DNA from: Apus apus
Taxonomy: Eukaryota > Chordata > Aves > Apodiformes > Apodidae
NCBI RefSeq assembly: GCF_020740795.1
Contig: NC_067296.1
Location: 7,913,001-7,977,000 of the forward strand
Direction: 5' to 3'
Length of the DNA stretch: 64,000 nt
Of this stretch, positions 48,490-64,000 are shown piece after piece; position 1 is the stretch's first letter; every line of letters begins with the position of its first letter. Made by a program: the position numbers and the translations under genes. The notes under the pieces are model-generated. The model worked only from the letters and a program-made list of their open reading frames with translations. It had not been told where the DNA came from and did no database searches.

Positions 48490-51164
48490 TTGTAAAAGAC
48501 TAAACAGTTAACATGAGGGGAGAGGATTAGCATTCCCAAAGTGAACAGTTACAATTGAATGTGTGTTGTGCTACGGATTCAAGTCAGAATTGTGCCCACA
48601 TTAGTAACTGGACTAGTTTAGCAGCAGTACCATGTTTGGTTTGTATTCAAATGCAAAGTAATTAAGACAACTAGCAATGGCTTTAAGCACCTAGCATAAT
48701 TAATTATATAATAAATACTAGTAAGTTAATCCTCAGCAGCAGTAAGATCACTGGTCTCACAATGATCTTGAAGACCCGTTAAGCTCTTGTGCAGTTTAGA
48801 CACATCATCTGTCAGCAGTCTCTAACCTTCTTCCGTGAAGACGACTTTGGGAAAAGTCACCAGGAAGGAACCAAATTTAGTCTGTACCAAGATGAAAGTA
48901 GGGAACAACTATCCCTTGACACAGAGTAGTCTCCTTCTTTTCTCCTTTTTTTTTTAAGAAGATGCTCATATTAAACAGGTCTGTGATTAGAGCTGCTTAA
49001 GATAGGCTTGCATAATTGGTTGGAATAACTTGAAATAAAAGGTTGATCCCTTAGACAAACCACCAAGAAATGTGTCTGTCATAAGCAACACATAGTTTTC
49101 ACTTGGAAGCTGGTCAGTCAAGTATCATGTCCTTTGGAGGTGATGCTGTGCTGCCATGATACAACTACATTCTTTCTGTGGGTATTTGGTTTCTATCTTA
49201 CATGCTGGCAATGCTTTTGGAAACACTGTATTCAGATAGATTTACTTAATGAAATATGTTGATTAAAACTGAAAAAAACCCACCTAACTTCAGTATTTTA
49301 ATATTTCAATAATTAATACTTTTCAAACAGCTTGTCTTTCTTACCTCCCCTGCATTGTACAGTAAGTAATATAATTATTTTGACAGGATCCACCCAGCAA
49401 AAGTACTGCCATTTGCCTTCTTTGCAAGAGCAAGCAGAATGGAAACTGGACTAGAAAGGAGAGCTCTCCAAGCACATTCCAGTCATGACTTGAAATTCAC
49501 CAGGTGGTAAGTAAATCTGGTTATTTTCTTCCTGGGTATCACCCCAGTAGTTGCTCAGAACTAGTGGGACAGCATACCCCAAAGCATTCTCAAGCAGTGA
49601 CTGTAAGAGCTCAGTCAAGCTCTTTCCTGTTCTGGAACAAAAGCAGAGATGCAGTTTAGTGCTCAGATCTTCCCCTTCCTGAGACCACAGCATTTTAGAA
49701 GCTTGATAACCATCCTCAGCTTCCTTGGAAACACTGAGTTCTCAGCTGTGGTTGTCCTAGGGGTTTGACATGTTTGCAAAAAATTAAAACAGGAAAGAAT
49801 TTTGTGAGCCAAACACAAGTTGGCTTTTCAAATTGTTATTAGTAGGATGGACCATTGTACCAATATCTGTTGAACAGTTAATGCAACTAATCTTGCAGAT
49901 AACCTTCCATTTTATTATCTTTTGTCCACTGCTGCTTTGTTGAAACCCCTCCCTCAAGGGCTGAGTTTTCAGATCAAATTTTGGGTTAAAGGTTTCCTTC
50001 TCTGCAGTCCCAACATATTCTGCCCCAAACAACAGCAATCACAATCTGTAAGAAGTTATAAATGGTCACCATGCCTGAAAAAAGAAGGTAAAATGTGGCA
50101 GGAACCAATGATGAAATGATACTCAAAATGTTTCTGTGCTTTACAGAAGTTCTGTGATTACCTTCTTTATTCATGTCTTCTACAGCATAGCACCCTTCAG
50201 GTAGTATGTCACAACACAATGACACAGTTTGATAATAAACAATCCTCTCATCTGCATATACCCTGTTCATACTGAGCCTCATGTTAAAATTTGCCTGGAA
50301 CTTTGGACTGTCAGCCATTGAAAAGCTGTTGCTAAAGTCATCAATGCATTGAACTCAGGAGGCCATCTGTCATTTAGTTCATTTGTGCCAAGATTTCAAT
50401 CCATGCTTCTACTTGGAATCTTGATAAGCCCTTAAATAAATATTATTGATTAGTCATAATTATTTTTTACTGTTGATATGCAGAAGGTTGTGCAACCTTG
50501 CAGTTGGCTTTCTACACAGTAGACTGGGAAGTGTTTTGTTATAATGCTTATATTGGCAACTAGGTACATCTTTTATTGCAGGTTCAGATTAAAACCTAAG
50601 ATTTAAATAACTGAACAAACCAAAGCTGAAACCAACTCCTTCCAACCTCAGGTCAGACAAATCCTCACCCACAAGACCCAGAATAGATAAGCTAGGGATC
50701 TCATTCTGATACTGGTTTCCCATTTGGTTGGATATGTTAACCAGGCCTTGGTTGCCTGAAGGGGTTGTCTCAGCTTCAGATCCAGGTCAGAGAGATTAAG
50801 CTGCTTGACCTCGTGAATGACAGAGCTAAATCTTCCTATGTCTGAGAGTGACAAAATCCGTACCTCAGGGTATGAACATAAGTATGTTCTGTGCACCCTG
50901 AGGCAGGGCTCTTGAGGGGGTATGGGGCACAAGGAGACCACAGCTGCTTGCAGCCTGTCTGCCATGTAGTGTAGTCGATCAGGTGCTGAGTCCTTGGACA
51001 AGAGGTGGTATCAGTTCTAGTAGCGCCAGTTGTATGTTTCATCTCACAGGGGGCTGCAGGTTGTCTAGGAACAACACAGAGCTGCTGAAGTCACTCAGCA
51101 GAGCCCTGGCTGGGGACGTGTGCTCAGCAGTGCTCTCAAACCAGAGTGCACACACCAAACTTAG

Positions 51165-51300
51165 GTCAAGGATGGTCCCAATGATGTGCCATGCAAAACT
51201 CCACTGCTGGCCACACTTCTGATGCAGCCCAGGATGTGATTTGCTTTACTTTAGAACCAGATGTTTTTGGCCAATTCAGTGGAGAATCTCACAGGAAAGA
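51165..51300 (-). repeat. CR1 LINE fragment, minus strand
   Basis: The plus strand has 'ccactgctggccacacttct' and 'gatgcagcccaggatgtgat', the antisense of a standard CR1 segment. It is short and degraded, with approximate boundaries. Confidence 0.55.
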
Positions 51301-53588
51301 AAGTACTGCAGGCTGAGATGTGGGAAAGGATGAAGGGAGAGGTGATTTAGTCCAATTCTATAGAGGTTGTTTCTTTTCCTAACTCAACATTGACAGCCTA
51401 GTATATCATGATTCTCTCCTCTACAAATGCACAACCAATAGCTTCCTCTTCTGAAATTCAGGCTTTTAAAACTTACTGTAAGACAACTTTTGAAAGCGTG
51501 TTCAGCATTCACTGAGTTCTCTGCAACCCAGTCCCCTGTTTTTTTTAAGAAATATACAGGGTTTTTTTTTGCAAGGAAAAAACCCAGATGATTTCCACAG
51601 TGTATATATTGTGAAATGTGTGTGTGTATTCTCCACTAACTCAGGTAAATTCTGCATGTTCCTAATTCTGCTTCTTGCTCATAGATCCATGTACTAGTTT
51701 CTTGCAGTAGTGCTCCATAATACTGGAACCAGTTTCATTCTTTGTGACCTCTTCCTGTTTCAAGGACTGTAGAGTGTCTGCTTGTGTCCTGATGCCATGA
51801 CTTGTTTTCGTTTCTTTATAGCACTTTTTGATGACTTCAATACTATTACCTTGAAGCACAATAGGAAATATTACCTGTTTATCTAAAAACTCAATATCGC
51901 CCGATCAGGTTTCAAACCTTCATATGCTGGAATACACAAAATAAGCCATGTATTATGATTCTAATTTGTATGTAAAAGCACCTTCTTCCAAACATGATCT
52001 CATAAATAAATACATGAAGGAAACTTACCAGGTAATTTTCATAATTAAAAAGTAGGCATGCACATTCTAAAAGCTAAACCCTAATTCACAGCAATTAATA
52101 ATGAATAACTAATATAATGGACTTTAGTTTTAAATTGTTACATGAAAGTCTGAGAAAAATACAATCTTGCTGAGGCTCAATTTGTATCCTAGCAAAGTTT
52201 TCAGCAATATGAAAACTTGAATAAACATTGAAAAAGTCACTATTTAGTAATGAAAAACTTTGTACCTATATTGAACTTAAAATGTTGATTTTATCCATAA
52301 ACCTCCAAATGAAACATAAATAGATGAAACCTCTTCACTGGAGATTTCAGTGGCCCTTCAGATACAGAGATTTATTTCTGTATATATTGTTAGATCTGAT
52401 TAGCCTGCACCAAGTGAAGTTATATATAATTTGCTGGAAAAGTACAGGCAAATGTCACAAAACATACAGTTAAGACACTGTAATCCAGTTATGTGCAGAT
52501 TCAAACCCTACAATTCTATTTTTTATTATTTTGAAGCAAATTAAATATGAAACATTTGGTCTGAGTAGTCAGAAAAGGAGAAAAATATCAGAATGTGTAA
52601 CTACACTAAAGAACAAAGCAATGTCTTTTCAGCAATCCACTAGAAAATAAGCTTTTGTTTCTAGTTTTATTAAATTATTTTTGCAACCATGATAAATAAC
52701 TATCTGATATACAAGTTCAGAATTTATCTACAGACTTTCTAATTTTTTTTCCAATATTAACAACTGTTTATAGCGTATAAAGGAATGCAGACAATCACAA
52801 GGCAAACGGGCATAAAAGTTCAGGCATCTCTTGCTTCTCTTCTCCTGCCATTAATTTTCTGATACACGTATCCACAGACCGACCCTTGTCCTCCCAGAAA
52901 AAAAAAAGGACCTATTTTTCATATATATATAAATATAAAGCCGTGATTAGAATAATTTAATTTTCTTGCTTCCTTATTTTCCCATTCCTCCAAGTGCATA
53001 TTTGATTGCAAGGGCTTAATAATTTCTGAGCTCTCTATCGAACAGCAAAAGAAAAAAAATAGTATTATTCTGTATTTTGTTCATCAGAATCTGAAACAAA
53101 TACAGATTTCACATTGCCAATTGTTATTTGACATAAGAAAATTTTCTCAAATGTCTTCAGTGAGGTGAACAGGGTCCTCTCTCACCCTGAGATTAGGCAC
53201 CATGTCATACTCCTCTTTTATAGATTTTTAGTTTCTAAAGAAAACAGGAAAAGGGAATATCTGCTTCTGAACAAACACACAGGATACAAAATTATTCCAC
53301 ACATAGGGTCTTCTTTCTTATCCAAAGAATATTCCTTCTTTCCAGTCTAGGAAAAATGTTACAAAGAACAAATTGCTGCACTCATCTGTATTTCCTCTTA
53401 GCTATTGCAAGCTATTTTCAGTTCTGTAGAAACTGTTCTAACTATCTGCTTTAAGATACATGTATGTATGTGCTAAAGAAAGAAAGGCAACTAAAAGAGA
53501 ACTAATTGACATGTATTTAAAATACTATCTGCAAACCACAGACCAAGGATAAGATAAATTCTGTTGTTTTTTTTTGTCCTTGCTTGTC

Positions 53589-53926
53589 TTTATTCAGCAG
53601 AAGCTAAAGATGATTTTGAAATAATGAATCATTTCTAGCAGGAGATCATTTAGCTTTGTGTTCTTTATTAGGACTTCATTATTTTTACAAAAATAGAATA
53701 GAGCATTAGTCTTTATTAGTTTTTAGTTTAACATACAGTTCATTTATTTTGAAAGGAGAATTTTGGCATACAATATATTTAGTTCATGATTGGTGGTTTG
53801 TTAATTGTTAGTTTATAGCAGGTCTTCTGGTCCCCACACAAATTATCAAGCTTCTGCTATTATATATTAAAAACCACACAGATGTCAGAAAGCATTTTTC
53901 TAAATAAGTTAATTTAGGATGAACTA
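53589..53926 (-). other. DPM1: DPM1 3' UTR (inferred extent)
   Basis: This is the minus-strand sequence after the DPM1 stop codon. Four AATAAA hexamers lie at 53743-53748, 53712-53717, 53664-53669 and 53589-53594. The 3' UTR is therefore probably 200-350 nt long. Confidence 0.55.
53743..53748 (-). terminator. First candidate DPM1 poly(A) signal
   Basis: A canonical AATAAA on the minus strand, about 180 nt beyond the DPM1 stop codon. Three more follow within 160 nt, so the choice among them is uncertain. Confidence 0.45.
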
Positions 53927-59690
<5,764 letters not shown>

Positions 59691-59716
59691 CTGATAAACT
59701 CTGGAATAAATTTTGG
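59691..59716 (-). CDS. DPM1: DPM1 exon 5, 26-base micro-exon (human residues 125-133)
   Basis: Encodes only PKFIPEFI plus two bases of an arginine codon. It has a clear TTCCATTTCAG acceptor and a GTAGGT donor. Frame and residues fit perfectly between the flanking exons. Automatic prediction from a genome can miss such a short exon. Confidence 0.96.
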
Positions 59717-62058
<2,342 letters not shown>

Positions 62059-62092
62059 CAAGGCCCAACTTTCTTGCTCTGGGTCTTAGGAG
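62059..62092 (-). CDS. DPM1: DPM1 exon 3 (human residues 88-99), leftmost visible N-terminal part
   Basis: 34-base exon encoding LLRPRARKLGL(G). The acceptor is TTCTACAG and the donor GTAAGT. It matches human LLRPREKKLGLG (from memory) except for two neighbouring substitutions, E to A and K to R. The arginine equivalent to human R92 is kept. Exons 1 and 2, with the start codon and the first GT2 motifs (PTYNE, DDGSPDGT), are not found up to 64000 and must lie to the right. Confidence 0.93.
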
Positions 62093-64000
62093 CTGTAGAA
62101 TATATTAAAATACATATGTATTACTTGAAGTACAATTTAAAATTGATTCTAGTGACACCTTAAAATTTGCTATTTTCAAGGTATAGAACATTTTAAAATG
62201 TGCTTCTCATTTTTAGAAATCTAGATAACATATAAAAATAAATATATCCAACAAAATATGGAAGCAACAACCATTATATTAAACAAGCATTTGATCAAGT
62301 CTTATTTAAAAACAAACCCCTTTTAAGCCTACTTGGTGGTTCTGCAGTTAAAAAGCAAAGCAAAATCAAAAGGACCATCTTAGTAACCAATGGATTTCCT
62401 CAGATTCTACTCTCTGAAATACAGTTATAAATCTGATCAGCCTCCCCAGTACCACTACTTTTAGGGAATGACAAACAGTAACAGCAAATATTTTAGCAAG
62501 TTTCCCAAAGTGATTTAGCATCCTTTTGGTACTGAATATAAATGTCCAGGTATTCATGTGCAGACAGATGTAACCCATGAATAACAACCATAGAACAATA
62601 TACTATAAATCTTTCAGGATAGGAGTAACCAAGCTTTAAACCTGGGCCAAGAGCTCCTGCAGGGCAGCATGAAGTGCAGAGGGAGAAGGGGACACCACTA
62701 CTAACAAAAGAGGAATCTAAAATCATCATGACAGTAATTTAGCTTTCAGCTCTTTCTAGAGTGCTGTTGATCTAAGTCAGCATTTGGGGAGCAGAGGGCA
62801 GATGTTTAATCAGTCATCTGAATATACTTCAGAAACACATTTTAAATCTCACTTTTAAATCTTGGCTAATTTTAATGTGTTATCTGAGACGCCATAAGCA
62901 ACATGACACAGAGAAGGACATGGATAAGAAAGAGTGAGCAACCACTACTGCTTCTTAATGTGTTATTTTGGTTTCTGTTTTTTCTTTTTTCTTTATTAAA
63001 TAGTCAAATGTGAACATTAATCACAAAAATCCCTTTGATTCCTCATCTACTTCCTTGAGTATGCTGGCCTCTCATTAACTACATCCCATGACTAGTAACC
63101 ATAACACAGAGTCAGAAGCCCCACAGGGTTATTTGGACACAAATTAGAACAATGACTTTGCTCAAGAGAAAAACAAAACTATCAGGAAACAATGACAATT
63201 CACTTAATGATAAATGGCAGCTGATTTACACTGCAGTAATATCAGTGTGAGCAGATAGTGGTGCCTCCAAGAAATTCCACTCAAATGTGCTGGACTCAAC
63301 CCTGCTGCAGGGGTTGGTCCACAAGTTAGACTTTGAAATTAAACTCCTAAGCAGTGAGGAAAGGCTGGCTAACTACTTTGAACTTTTCTATTATTAGTAT
63401 ATAGAAGACTCTAAAATGTCCTATATACATTGTTCTTAAAGTAATCTCTAAAAATGGTATTTAAAAAATACTTGTTAAAACCTTACATTTACACAGTTAC
63501 AGACTAGAGAAGGGTCTGACACTGCTTACAGCACAGAGCTGTCAAACTGAGCATTGAGTTTTTACACTCTTCTGTGATAAAACCTTCACCACAAAAAAAG
63601 CTGCTCTAATGACCCATAAAGACTCAACAAATGACAGTATCTCACTGCATATAATTGATGGTTATATGGTAATACAGAAGAAAAAACAGTCCTGTTATTC
63701 AGGAATGTGACCAGACAGATTAAAAATAAATCACAAGACCAGACTAGCTTTCATCTTTCCAATTTCCCTATTCCTGCAGTCATATAAAATGAAATTAAAG
63801 CTTATCCAAACCTCATCTCCCCCTCAGGCACACACCAAGCACACACACAACCACTATTCACTACTCATGAGGACACAGCAACACACTAAGTCTTGAAAAC
63901 ATTTTGCAAATGCCATTTCATGATTCTGCACGTTCGCTCCTAACGCTGCAGGACCACGGTCATTTCACACCTGTCTGAAGTGCTGCGGGAAAACTTCAAT
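62093..64000 (-). other. DPM1 intron 2 (partial), runs off the window
   Basis: No DPM1 exon is found in these 1.9 kb. I searched the minus strand for the IIIIDDGSPDGT and PTYNERENL segments. There is a short CA-rich stretch at 63829-63851. Nothing else is recognised. Confidence 0.7.

Larger units (their letters stand above)
45641..53588. other. Intergenic region between ADNP promoter and DPM1 3' end
   Basis: About 8 kb with no recognised coding exon. It returns to AT-rich sequence right after the CpG island. Visible features are a 14-bp palindrome CTGAAGTACTTCAG (46486-46499), degenerate short tandem repeats (48320-48390 and 48441-48489), a CR1 piece at about 51165-51300 and an unclassified repeat-like stretch at 50640-51160. 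A divergent non-coding RNA from the island could run through here, but no exon of it can be shown. Confidence 0.6.

Noticed and set aside
48261-48539. Minus-strand frame with DFSDFADFSDFTDF repeats
   Set aside because: The peptide repeat is only the translation of a short degenerate DNA tandem repeat. There is no other coding sign.

Overview
The window looks like part of a bird chromosome, or at least a sauropsid one. It holds CR1 LINE fragments and no mammalian Alu, L1 or B1 elements. Introns are moderately compact, and a sharp GC-rich CpG island sits in AT-rich flanks. The species cannot be fixed from the sequence.

Two protein-coding genes are certain, both on the minus strand and head to tail. 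(1) ADNP, the activity-dependent neuroprotector homeobox protein, has all its coding sequence here in three exons: 23569-23676, 22312-22404 and 17254-20394. They join in frame to 1113 residues. Its promoter is the CpG island at about 42.8-45.6 kb, and its 3' UTR runs to about 16.2 kb. (2) DPM1, the catalytic subunit of dolichol-phosphate-mannose synthase, enters from the right edge. Seven coding exons, equivalent to human exons 3-9, lie between 62092 and 53927 and encode 173 residues matching human residues 88-260. The first two exons are beyond the window. ADNP followed upstream by DPM1 on the same strand matches my recollection of human 20q13.13.

Layout. 1-16.1 kb is non-coding sequence downstream of ADNP, with decayed CR1 and MIR copies. 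16.2-20.4 kb is the ADNP 3' UTR and giant last exon. 20.4-44.3 kb holds ADNP introns, two candidate 5' UTR exons and an intronic fossil-like reading frame rich in charged repeats (about 31.16-31.62 kb). 42.8-45.6 kb is the CpG island, with YY1, ETS, TCTCGCGAGA and tandem CACGTGAC sites, probably a bidirectional promoter. 45.7-53.6 kb is intergenic. 53.6-64 kb is DPM1.

The two genes are neighbours, not partners. ADNP is a nuclear zinc-finger/homeodomain chromatin protein. DPM1 makes dolichol-phosphate-mannose at the ER for N-glycans, GPI anchors, and O- and C-mannosylation. I see no unmistakable new biological system. The items most worth checking are the intronic charged-repeat reading frame, the promoter architecture with a candidate upstream ORF, and a substitution in the ADNP NAP octapeptide.
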